A stretch of DNA of 6,903 bases, taken from NCBI GenBank assembly GCA_023427945.1, contig JAEYZR010000322.1, forward strand, positions 1 to 6,903, written 5' to 3'. Numbering within the stretch: position 1 is the first letter of the stretch; each line of letters opens with the position of its first letter. Shown here piece after piece: positions 1 through 5,963 of this stretch. The notes below the pieces were generated by a model. The model was not told where the DNA came from. It was given only the letters and a program-made list of their open reading frames with translations, and ran no database searches. The translations under genes were made by a program, and so were the position numbers. This DNA is from Pseudomonadota bacterium (lineage in GTDB: Bacteria; Pseudomonadota; Gammaproteobacteria; Burkholderiales; Burkholderiaceae_B).

Positions 1-228
1 GTGTGGCACGGCGTGTATGCCCCCAAGGGAACGCCTGAAGCCGTGGTGTCCCGTTTGACGAAGTCGCTGCAGGCGGCGCTCAAAGATCCCGAGGTGGTTG
101 CGCGCATGGACAAGCTCGGTGTGGAAATCGTGCCCGTCGACAAGCAGACCCCGGAAGGGCTGAAGACCTGGCTGGAATCGGAGAGCCAGAAGTGGCAGCC
201 GATGCTCAAGGCCATCACCGTCAACTGA
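1..228 (+). CDS. Bug/TctC-family periplasmic solute-binding protein, C-terminal fragment
   Basis: This is the last 75 codons of a tripartite tricarboxylate transporter (TTT) receptor of the Bug/TctC family. These proteins bind carboxylates or other small organic acids in the periplasm, usually for a TctAB-type carrier. The sequence shows the family's C-terminal signature: a tryptophan followed by a 'YAPKGTPEAVVSRL' segment, then an amphipathic helix ending 'DPEVVARMDKLGVEIV', and a final helix with 'WLESESQKWQPML'. Family members are about 320 residues long, so roughly three quarters of the gene lies left of the window. The GTG at base 1 is almost certainly an internal valine codon and not the start. 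The stop is TGA at 226-228. It is transcribed towards the minus-strand cluster and followed by a terminator hairpin, so it is a separate unit. Its substrate is unknown, and many Bug proteins are orphans with no adjacent carrier genes. Confidence 0.9.
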   Translation: MWHGVYAPKGTPEAVVSRLTKSLQAALKDPEVVARMDKLGVEIVPVDKQTPEGLKTWLESESQKWQPMLKAITVN

Positions 229-239
229 CAGTGAATGGG

Positions 240-271
240 CAGATGCCGCGTCAGGGTGGACGCGGCATCTG
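240..271. repeat. Perfect inverted repeat (13-bp stem, 6-base loop) in the convergent gap
   Basis: The arms AGATGCCGCGTC (241-252) and GACGCGGCATCT (259-270) are exact reverse complements. An extra C-G pair (240/271) closes the base, around the loop AGGGTG. The hairpin starts 12 bases after the Bug/TctC stop codon. No run of T follows the stem on either strand, so on its own it is not a classical intrinsic terminator. It may protect the 3' end of either transcript, or assist Rho-dependent termination of the minus-strand cluster. That role is inferred; only the symmetry is seen. Confidence 0.75.
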
Positions 272-289
272 TGGTGGTTCACTCATCAG

Positions 290-330
290 AACCCGTGCAC
301 TGCGCTTCAGCGCGGGGTACGGGTTTTTTT
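290..330 (+). terminator. Intrinsic (rho-independent) terminator for the Bug/TctC gene
   Basis: The stem AACCCGT (290-296) pairs with ACGGGTT (319-325). An inner GCGC-TTCA-GCGC hairpin (302-313) extends it, leaving one A/G mismatch (299/316) and two wobble pairs. A run of seven T (324-330) follows immediately on the + strand, which is the textbook layout. The outer bases ATCAGA (285-290) and TCTGAT (330-335) are also complementary, so the minus-strand RNA can fold here too. There the tract is A-rich on the 5' side and only two U follow the stem, so termination in that direction would be weak. The minus-strand receptor gene's stop codon (337-335) sits at the base of this stem. Confidence 0.85.
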
Positions 331-334
331 CTGA

Positions 335-1405
335 TCAACGCTCGACGCTGCGGTTCCAGCGCGTGTTGAACGCGGGGCGTGAAGCGTTGATCACATCCCA
401 GTCCAGCACGACCGATTTCTCGATGAAGCCCTGCACTTTTTCAAACGAGGCTTCCTCGCCCGCCACGGGCTTGACCTTTCGGTTCGACGGGAAGTGACCG
501 CCGAACTCCAGCGCCTTGGCCTGTGCCTCGGGCGAGAGTAGATACAGCGCCAGTTTGTTGGCCAGTTCCGGTTCGGAGTTCTTGGCGATCACGCATTCGC
601 CGACCATCAGAACCACAGCGCCTTCCTTGGGCTGCGCATATTCCACGGGCAGGCCGCGTTTTTTCAGGCGTGCAATGGCAGTCGGCGTGAGCGGGAAAAG
701 GGCCGCCTCGCCGTTTTGCGCCATTTCAGCCACCTTGGCCGAGTTGGGAATGTATTCGAGCACATTGGGGCCCACGGTGGTGGGCCAGGCCTTGAAGCCG
801 GGCTCGGTGTCTTTTTCCGTGCCACCTTGAATGCGGTTGAGCATCAGAAAGGCGTGCAGGCCGAATGAACTGGACGCGGCCGACTGGAAGACCACCTTGC
901 CTTTGAACTTGGGATCGGCCAGGTCCATCCAGGAGGTGGGGGGCGTCCATTTGTTCTCTTCGAACATCTTGGTGTTGTAGCCCAGGCCAGTCAGTCCGAT
1001 ATCGATACCGGCAGCCATGCCGTCTTTCATGATGGCCGTGGGGAAAAGATCCTTCAGCACTGGATCGTCGGGCAGCTTCTGGCACAGGCCCATGCTGATG
1101 GCGCGCGACATGATGCCGTCGTCCAGGAACATGACGTGCATCTGCGGATTGTCTTTGTAGGCTTGTGCCTTGGCCAGCACGTCGGTGGAGGTGCCGGGCA
1201 CCACCACGACTTTGACATTGTTGGCTTTCTCGAAGGCCGGGAAGACATGTTGCGTGAACGCTCGCTCCATGTCGCCGCCGTTCATGCCGATGTACAGCGT
1301 CTTTGTTTCTGCTGCCGAGGCCGCAGCGGCGACGGTGGCCAATGCCAGGCCTGCAACGAGTTGTGCAGCGCCTTTGCGGCGATTGCGTGCGCGTAGGGTA
1401 GTCAT
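335..1405 (-). CDS. ABC transporter periplasmic substrate-binding protein (PotD-like)
   Basis: This 356-residue receptor delivers substrate to the two permeases encoded upstream. It opens with a Sec signal peptide: a basic N-region (RARNRRK, about 5-11), a hydrophobic core (about 13-29) and a likely cleavage after ASA (29-31). The mature part reads like the spermidine/putrescine/iron-type receptors (SBP_bac_8/PotD class). It starts 'TLYIGMNGGD', has 'HVMFLDDGIMSRAISMGL' in the first lobe, then 'GLGYNTKMF', 'PTSWMDLADPKFKGKV' and 'LYLLSPEAQAKALEFGGHFPSNR', and ends with a DWDVI...RWNR segment. The length is normal for the family. The start is well supported: GGAG (1417-1414) lies 8 bases upstream, and the ATG overlaps the stop of the oxidoreductase gene as ATGA. 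Being last in the cluster is somewhat unusual for a receptor gene. The ligand is unknown; a cationic amine, amino-acid derivative or opine is the inferred class. Confidence 0.9.
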   Translation of the reverse strand: MTTLRARNRRKGAAQLVAGLALATVAAAASAAETKTLYIGMNGGDMERAFTQHVFPAFEKANNVKVVVVPGTSTDVLAKAQAYKDNPQMHVMFLDDGIMSRAISMGLCQKLPDDPVLKDLFPTAIMKDGMAAGIDIGLTGLGYNTKMFEENKWTPPTSWMDLADPKFKGKVVFQSAASSSFGLHAFLMLNRIQGGTEKDTEPGFKAWPTTVGPNVLEYIPNSAKVAEMAQNGEAALFPLTPTAIARLKKRGLPVEYAQPKEGAVVLMVGECVIAKNSEPELANKLALYLLSPEAQAKALEFGGHFPSNRKVKPVAGEEASFEKVQGFIEKSVVLDWDVINASRPAFNTRWNRSVER

Positions 1406-2577
1406 CTAGAAATCTCCAGCTGGGTGCTCACGGCAGGGTGGGGGTCGAGCGTCTGCCGCGTGAACGTCGGCAGATATCGGTTGATACTGAATGCATCGAT
1501 GGGAATGTCGGACTCGCCGCGGGTGACGAGATCGCATAAGACTTCGCCCGCAGCAGGTCCGATCTGGAAACCCGCTCCGGAAAAACCGAAACCGTGAAAC
1601 AGACCCGGCGTGGTCGAGCTCGGACCCAGCACCGGGTTGTGATCGGGCATGTTGCCTTCGACGCCGGTCCAGAAGCGAATGATGTGGGCGCCCTGCAGGC
1701 GCGGAAACAGAGTGGCGGCACGTGCCAGCAAGATGTCGATGTCATCGCCTGCCGGCCGCGCCAGGTCGGCGCTGGTCGTGCGGCCGCGCCCGCCACCAAT
1801 GACGCAGTTGCCGCGTGTCACCTGACGGGCATAAATCCCGCCTTCCTGAATGCCACAACTGACATCCATGAACGCAGGCAGTGGCTCGGTCACCATCATC
1901 AAGGGGTGGATCGAGGTTTCAGGCACGGGCTCATCGAAGCTCGCCGCGAACGCACCAGCCCACGCGCCTGCGCAGTTCAGGACGACACGGCTGTGGATGG
2001 TCGGACCGCCTTCGGTCGTGATGCAAAACCCCTGGACGTTGCGCTCGACGCCGCTCACACGGACGTGTTCCAGGATCTGTGCGCCAGCGGCCTGCGCGGC
2101 ACGTGCGAAAGCGGGCGACACCAGGCGGGGGTTGGCGTGGCCGTCCTGCGGGCAGAAAGAGGCGCCCACAGCGGCTGCGCCTACCCAGGGAAAGCGTTGC
2201 GCGAGTGCGGCGCGGTCCAGTATCTCCAGGTTCATGCCAAAGCCACGCGTGCGTGCGCGGTACTCGGACAGCGCCGCCAGATCCTGTGGGTTGCGCGCCA
2301 GTTTCAGGTGACCGCTGCGCACATATTCGCCATCGGTGCCGATGAGCGACCGCAGTTCCCCCCAGATGGCGTGGGCGCGCTGCGTCAGCGGCATCTGTTC
2401 GACAGGACGGCCCTGGCGGCGTACACCGCCATAGTTCACGCCGCTGGCCTTCGCACCACAACAATCGCGTTCGATCACCGTGACGGGCACTCCCTTGCGC
2501 GCCAGAAACAATGCCGCGCTTGCACCGACGATGCCACCTCCGATGATGGCCACTTCTGTTTCCAGGCGGTGGTTCAT
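1402..2577 (-). CDS. FAD-dependent amine oxidoreductase (DAO/DadA-like), large catalytic subunit of a three-component dehydrogenase
   Basis: This is a 391-residue D-amino-acid-oxidase-fold flavoprotein and the likely catalytic subunit that oxidises the C-N bond of an amine or imino-acid substrate. The N-terminal Rossmann motif is IIGGGIVGAS (G13, G15, G18) with a ribose-binding acidic residue at E36. 'NYGGVRRQGRP' (48-58) is the characteristic loop of the HcnC/OoxB/LhpB-like branch. 'VLNCAGAWAG' is at about 199-208, 'FWTGVEGNMPDHNPVLGP' at 302-319, and the C-terminal FAD motif 'GFSGAGFQIGPAAGE' at 331-345. There is no signal peptide or membrane segment, so it is probably cytosolic. The start at 2577 is preferred over an in-frame ATG at 2838. 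It has GAGG (2588-2585) 7 bases upstream, forms an ATGA overlap with the previous stop and places the Rossmann motif at the N-terminus, whereas the extension is low-complexity and Arg-rich. D-amino acid, sarcosine or glycine oxidase alone is possible, but the neighbours argue for the three-subunit type. Confidence 0.9.
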   Translation of the reverse strand: MNHRLETEVAIIGGGIVGASAALFLARKGVPVTVIERDCCGAKASGVNYGGVRRQGRPVEQMPLTQRAHAIWGELRSLIGTDGEYVRSGHLKLARNPQDLAALSEYRARTRGFGMNLEILDRAALAQRFPWVGAAAVGASFCPQDGHANPRLVSPAFARAAQAAGAQILEHVRVSGVERNVQGFCITTEGGPTIHSRVVLNCAGAWAGAFAASFDEPVPETSIHPLMMVTEPLPAFMDVSCGIQEGGIYARQVTRGNCVIGGGRGRTTSADLARPAGDDIDILLARAATLFPRLQGAHIIRFWTGVEGNMPDHNPVLGPSSTTPGLFHGFGFSGAGFQIGPAAGEVLCDLVTRGESDIPIDAFSINRYLPTFTRQTLDPHPAVSTQLEISR

Positions 2578-3974
2578 AGCTCTACCTCGCGCGCGTCGGC
2601 GCGAATGACCGCAATGGGAATGGGTTTGACGGGAGGCTGGCTGCGAATCCTGCCCACGGCATCGGGACGTTGGTGCAAGGCGTGCGCCAGTACTTCGGTG
2701 GCACCGGCTGCACACATGCGGCCCTGGCAGCGGCCCATACCCACGCGGGTGAGTGCCTTCAAGCGGTTCAGTTCGTGTGCGCCCAGTTCGAGGGCGGCCT
2801 GACGAACCGTGCCTGCGGTGATCTCTTCGCACCGGCAAAGCATGACGTCGTCGTCAAGCTCGCCCGCCCAGTCCGAGGGGAAGGGAAAGGCGCGCTCCAG
2901 CGCGGCCCGCACCCGCCCGATCTGTTGCAGGCGTGTGTCCAGCATCGCGGCGCGGCGTGCATCGCTGGGGTATTGCGCATCGGCAAGCAGCGCAAGCGCG
3001 GCGCGCTCGCCGGCTATTTCTGCCGCGTCGGCACCCGCGATGCCTGCACCGTCGCCTGCGACATAGATGCCTGCCACCGACGTGCGGCCTGCCGCATCGC
3101 GACGGGGCAGCCACGCCCGATCCTGAGTGTCGTAATCAAACGCACAGTTCAGCAGGCTGGCAAGCTGTGTTTCCGAGCGCAGTCCCAGCCCGTAGCCCAC
3201 GGCATCGCATGTCAGCGTGTGAGGCGTGGTCTGACCGCGCAGGCGATACTGCAACGCAGAGACCTTGTTGGCACCTTTGACCGCCATGGGCCGCACATTC
3301 GTGTGGATCTGCACACCGTGGGTGCGCAGCCAGGCCATGTAGTACAGGCCTTTGGCCAGCAGTGAGGGGGCGCGCATCATGCCGGGCAAGCCGGCCAGGC
3401 CATCGGCGCGGCCGGACGTGTCGAGCACCGCGACCACGTCGGCTCCCGCTTTCTTGTACTGATAGGCCACCAGGTAGAGCAGCGGGCCCGTACCCATGAA
3501 GACCACGCGTGCGCCAATCGCACAGCCCTGGTACTTCAGTGCAACCTGAGCGCCACCCAGGGTATAGACGCCGGGGGTGGTCCATCCTGGGAAGGGCAGC
3601 ACACGGTCGGTGGCGCCCGTGGCCAGAATCAGGTGGGAGTAGGAGACATTGTCGACCACACCATCACGAATCACATCCAGGTTCGACCGGTCGGCGTTCC
3701 ACACCAGTGTGCCCGGGCGATAGTCGATCTGTCCGGCCAGTGCATCCATCGTCCGGTGCAGCGCGTCGGCCTTGCGGTATTCCGTGCCGTACAGCGTCTG
3801 CTTGCTGCGGGTGAAACCGGGTGGCGGCTGCCGGTAGATCTGCCCACCGGCGCGTAACGATTCGTCCAGCACGATGGGGCGCACGCCAGCCTGGACCAGC
3901 GTCTGGGCGGCGCGTATGCCGGCAGGGCCTGCACCGACGATGAGCGGTGAAAAGACTTCAGCGGGCCTGCTCAT
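2574..3974 (-). CDS. FAD/dinucleotide-fold oxidoreductase with C-terminal BFD-like [2Fe-2S] domain, middle subunit (HcnB/OoxA-like)
   Basis: This 466-residue protein is the electron-transfer or second flavin subunit of the three-part dehydrogenase. The first Rossmann motif is VGAGPAGIRAA (G14, G16, G19). 'YRQPPPGF' lies at 47-54, the 'LILATGATDR' joint at 115-124, a second dinucleotide motif GTGPLLYLVA at 161-170, and the FAD-closing 'GIYVAGDGAGIAGADAAEIAG' at 302-322. The C-terminus carries four cysteines spaced C380-x-C382-x33-C416-x4-C421 ('LCRCEEI', 'GRCQGRMC'), matching a bacterioferritin-associated-ferredoxin-like [2Fe-2S] domain. The third glycine of the second motif is Leu166, so NAD(P) use is uncertain. 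The start is firm: GGAGG (3986-3982) lies 7 bases upstream and the ATG overlaps the stop of the small Fe-S gene as ATGA. Length and architecture match HcnB, opine oxidase subunit A and the LhpBEF-type middle subunit. It is not a stand-alone nitrite reductase or thioredoxin reductase. Confidence 0.9.
   Translation of the reverse strand: MSRPAEVFSPLIVGAGPAGIRAAQTLVQAGVRPIVLDESLRAGGQIYRQPPPGFTRSKQTLYGTEYRKADALHRTMDALAGQIDYRPGTLVWNADRSNLDVIRDGVVDNVSYSHLILATGATDRVLPFPGWTTPGVYTLGGAQVALKYQGCAIGARVVFMGTGPLLYLVAYQYKKAGADVVAVLDTSGRADGLAGLPGMMRAPSLLAKGLYYMAWLRTHGVQIHTNVRPMAVKGANKVSALQYRLRGQTTPHTLTCDAVGYGLGLRSETQLASLLNCAFDYDTQDRAWLPRRDAAGRTSVAGIYVAGDGAGIAGADAAEIAGERAALALLADAQYPSDARRAAMLDTRLQQIGRVRAALERAFPFPSDWAGELDDDVMLCRCEEITAGTVRQAALELGAHELNRLKALTRVGMGRCQGRMCAAGATEVLAHALHQRPDAVGRIRSQPPVKPIPIAVIRADAREVEL
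2585..2588 (-). promoter_or_regulatory. Ribosome binding site deciding the DAO-type oxidoreductase start
   Basis: GAGG on the minus strand lies 7 bases before the ATG at 2577 and within the end of the preceding flavoprotein gene. Together with the ATGA overlap it favours this start over the in-frame ATG 261 bases upstream. Confidence 0.65.
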
Positions 3975-4264
3975 GGTTGAGCCTCCGGTGCGCCGGTCGT
4001 CAACACCATGCCTGCTTCGATGAACGTCGAGCAGGCGCGCACGCGGCCAGCGTGCGCCGTCATGATCCAGCAGTCCTGACAGGCGCCCATCATGCAGAAG
4101 CCGGCGCGCGGCGTCGCGCTGAATTCGGATTCGCGCAGTTGCGTCGCCTGCGTGAGCACGGCGGTCAATACGGTATCACCGGCAAGCGCCTGAGCCGGGC
4201 GGCCGTCCAGTGTGAAAGGCACGGTGGGGCGGTCGCGTTCAGCGAGTCTGGTCAAAAGCGGCAT
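3971..4264 (-). CDS. Small (2Fe-2S)-binding subunit of amine/opine dehydrogenase (HcnA-like)
   Basis: This 97-residue protein has a plant-ferredoxin-like cysteine pattern, C57-x4-C62-x2-C65-x12-C78 ('GFCMMGACQDC' and 'RACSTF'), expected to hold one [2Fe-2S] cluster. Its N-terminal half ('VPFTLDGRPAQALAGDTVLTAVL') is the usual beta-grasp region of the Fer2_4-type small subunits. It is similar in size to HcnA and to the gamma subunits of D-hydroxyproline dehydrogenases and opine oxidases. The probable role is electron transfer between the flavin subunits and the downstream acceptor in the cytosol. No good Shine-Dalgarno sequence is visible: the nearest purine-rich stretch, GGTGGG, is about 12 bases upstream. 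The ATG lies only 2 bases after the stop of permease 2, so translation probably depends on coupling. Its stop overlaps the next start as ATGA. Confidence 0.88.
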   Translation of the reverse strand: MPLLTRLAERDRPTVPFTLDGRPAQALAGDTVLTAVLTQATQLRESEFSATPRAGFCMMGACQDCWIMTAHAGRVRACSTFIEAGMVLTTGAPEAQP

Positions 4265-4266
4265 GA

Positions 4267-5061
4267 TTATTTCTGACCCACCAGGACACGGTCCAGGCCA
4301 TACACGCGATCAAGAACGAGCATGGTGACCGCGGTCAGGGCGATGACCAGCGCAGAAACGGCGGCCATCATGGGATCGATGGATTCGGTGGCGTACATAT
4401 ACATTCGAACAGGCAGGGTGATGGTGGCTGGGGCCGTGATGAAAACCGACATGGTGAGTTCGTCGAAACTGTTGATGAAAGCGAGCAACCAACCTCCTGA
4501 AATACCGGGGATGATGAGGGGGAACGTGATTCTGAAGAACACCACGGTACGGCTGGCGCCCAGCGACAGCGCTGCGTGTTCGATCGAACGGTCAAAGCCC
4601 ACCAGCGCCCCGATCACCAGGCGCATGACGTACGGGGTGATGACCACGACGTGGGCCAGTACCAGCCAGCCAAAACTGCCCTGGGTGCCCATGAGGGCGA
4701 AAAAGCGCAGCAGCGCCACGCCCAGCACCAGATGCGGAATCATCAGCGGCGAAAGAAACAGTCCGTTGAGCAGTTCGCGTCCCGGGAAGCGGTAGCGGGT
4801 GATGGCAATGGCGGCAGGGACCGCAAGGGCAACCGCGATGGTGGCCGACATGGCCGCCAGCACGAGGCTGTTGCGAAACGACTGCATGAACGCCCCGTGT
4901 TCGAACACGGCCTTGAACCAGCGCAAGGAAAACGATGTCGTGGGGACGGACAGCGTGGGCTCCGGTGTAAACGCAACCAGACAGACGATGACCAGGGGCG
5001 CCAGGACGAAAGTCACCACCAGTGCGTTGAACGCCAGGGCGAGCGGACTGTTTTTAAGCAT
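4267..5061 (-). CDS. ABC transporter inner-membrane permease 2 (PotC-like)
   Basis: This 264-residue integral membrane protein is one half of the transport channel. Six hydrophobic segments are visible at about 8-31, 63-88, 96-121, 131-155, 183-205 and 233-251. The cytoplasmic coupling (EAA) loop is intact, 'EHAALSLGAS' at 161-170 followed by 'RITFPLIIPGI', including the conserved glycine G168 that docks on the ATPase. 'INSFDELTMSVFI' (196-208) is the segment typical of the PotC/permease-2 branch of the MetI-like (BPD_transp_1) superfamily. The start is supported by AAGGA (5073-5069) 7 bases upstream. A 22-base gap separates it from permease 1, the largest gap in the cluster, and it holds no hairpin. 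It works with permease 1, the ATPase and the receptor encoded in the same cluster. Confidence 0.92.
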   Translation of the reverse strand: MLKNSPLALAFNALVVTFVLAPLVIVCLVAFTPEPTLSVPTTSFSLRWFKAVFEHGAFMQSFRNSLVLAAMSATIAVALAVPAAIAITRYRFPGRELLNGLFLSPLMIPHLVLGVALLRFFALMGTQGSFGWLVLAHVVVITPYVMRLVIGALVGFDRSIEHAALSLGASRTVVFFRITFPLIIPGISGGWLLAFINSFDELTMSVFITAPATITLPVRMYMYATESIDPMMAAVSALVIALTAVTMLVLDRVYGLDRVLVGQK

Positions 5062-5083
5062 GATCAGATCCTTGTGCGTCGAA

Positions 5084-5962
5084 TCAGCCGAGGCTGCGGC
5101 GATAGGAGCGTTCGACGACGCGGTTGTAGGCCATCATGATGATGACGTTGGCCACCAGCAGCAAAATGGCAATCGTGGCACCCAGCGGCCAGTTCAGCTC
5201 GGTCAGGAATTCGTCATAGACGATGGTGGCCACCATCTTCAGACGCCTGCCGCCCAACAGCGCGGGAATGGCGAAGGAGCTGGCGGTCAGGCCAAATACG
5301 ATCAGGCTGCCCGACAGAATGCCCGGCATGGCCTGGGGCAGTACCACGCGCACCAGGGTCTGAAACGGCGAGGCATTCAGAGAATAGGCCGCGTGTTCGA
5401 CCGCAGGGTCGAGCTTTTGCAGCGAGGTCCAGACGGGGATCACCATGAATGGCAGCATGACGTGCACCAGGCCGATGATGATGGCTGCAGGCGTGTAGAG
5501 CAGCGAGCCCCACCCCAGGGCCGCCGTGGTCGAACCGATGATGCCGTTGGGCCCCAGCAGCAGGCTCCAGCCGAATGCGCGCACGACCAGCGAGATCAGC
5601 AGCGGCGAGAGCACGACCAGCAAAATGATCGACTTCCAGGGCCGCCGCATACGGTTCAGGATATAGGCCTCGGGCGCACCGATCAGGACGCAGATCAGGG
5701 TGGTCAGCGCCGAGATCCAGAACGTGCGCCAGAAGATTTCCAGGAAGTACGAATCGGTCAGCACGGTCCAGTAGTGCTCGACGGTGTAGCCCGGCGCAAT
5801 CCCGGTGTTGTAGTCGAACTGACTGAACGACAGCGTGAGCGTCAGGGCCAGCGGTGTGATGACCAGCGTCAGGAACAGCAGCGACAGCGGAATCGAGCCG
5901 ATGAGCGCAGCGGCCTTGTCGGAGCGCACTTTGGCCGGCGAGGTCTGGATGGGCGTGGACAT
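5084..5962 (-). CDS. ABC transporter inner-membrane permease 1 (PotB-like)
   Basis: This 292-residue membrane protein is the other half of the channel. Hydrophobic segments lie at about 20-44, 76-100, 110-130, 157-178, 210-236 and 259-279, with a large periplasmic loop after the first ('SFSQFDYNTGIAPGYTVEHY'), as in PotB-type permeases. The coupling loop is 'EHAAYSLNASPFQTLVRVVLPQAMPGI' (189-215); Asn196 stands where most relatives have glycine. I chose the start at 5962, not the in-frame ATG at 6061. It has GGGAG (5973-5969) 6 bases upstream and begins 1 base after the ATPase stop. The alternative would add 33 Arg/Pro-rich residues overlapping the ATPase C-terminus, with no membrane or permease features. 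A family of osmoprotectant- or iron-type permeases is also conceivable, but the set as a whole fits the polyamine/opine class better. Confidence 0.9.
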   Translation of the reverse strand: MSTPIQTSPAKVRSDKAAALIGSIPLSLLFLTLVITPLALTLTLSFSQFDYNTGIAPGYTVEHYWTVLTDSYFLEIFWRTFWISALTTLICVLIGAPEAYILNRMRRPWKSIILLVVLSPLLISLVVRAFGWSLLLGPNGIIGSTTAALGWGSLLYTPAAIIIGLVHVMLPFMVIPVWTSLQKLDPAVEHAAYSLNASPFQTLVRVVLPQAMPGILSGSLIVFGLTASSFAIPALLGGRRLKMVATIVYDEFLTELNWPLGATIAILLLVANVIIMMAYNRVVERSYRRSLG

Positions 5963-5963
5963 G

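Noticed and set aside
1..228. A complete small 75-residue gene starting with GTG at base 1
   Set aside because: The sequence matches the C-terminal end of ~320-residue Bug/TctC receptors, so the gene is cut by the window edge and the GTG is an internal valine.
1594..2802. Long + strand open frame (402 codons) opposite the DAO-type gene and the end of the middle-subunit gene
   Set aside because: It spans two clearly coding minus-strand genes, has no recognisable motif, and is Arg/Ala/His-biased as expected for a shadow frame.
2578..2838. N-terminal extension of the DAO-type protein from an ATG at 2838
   Set aside because: The added 87 residues are Arg/His/Pro-rich with no fold signal, lie entirely over the preceding gene in another frame, and would put the Rossmann motif about 100 residues in. 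The ATG at 2577 has a ribosome site and an ATGA overlap.
2574..4264. Hydrogen cyanide synthase (hcnABC)
   Set aside because: Gene order and domains fit, but the same architecture is shared by opine and D-hydroxyproline dehydrogenases. A co-encoded importer favours catabolism of an imported compound, so the name was not assigned.
5125..5150. ATG/CAT-rich trinucleotide run as a possible microsatellite
   Set aside because: It is short and imperfect, and it is explained by Ile-Ile-Met-Met codons in the last membrane segment of permease 1.
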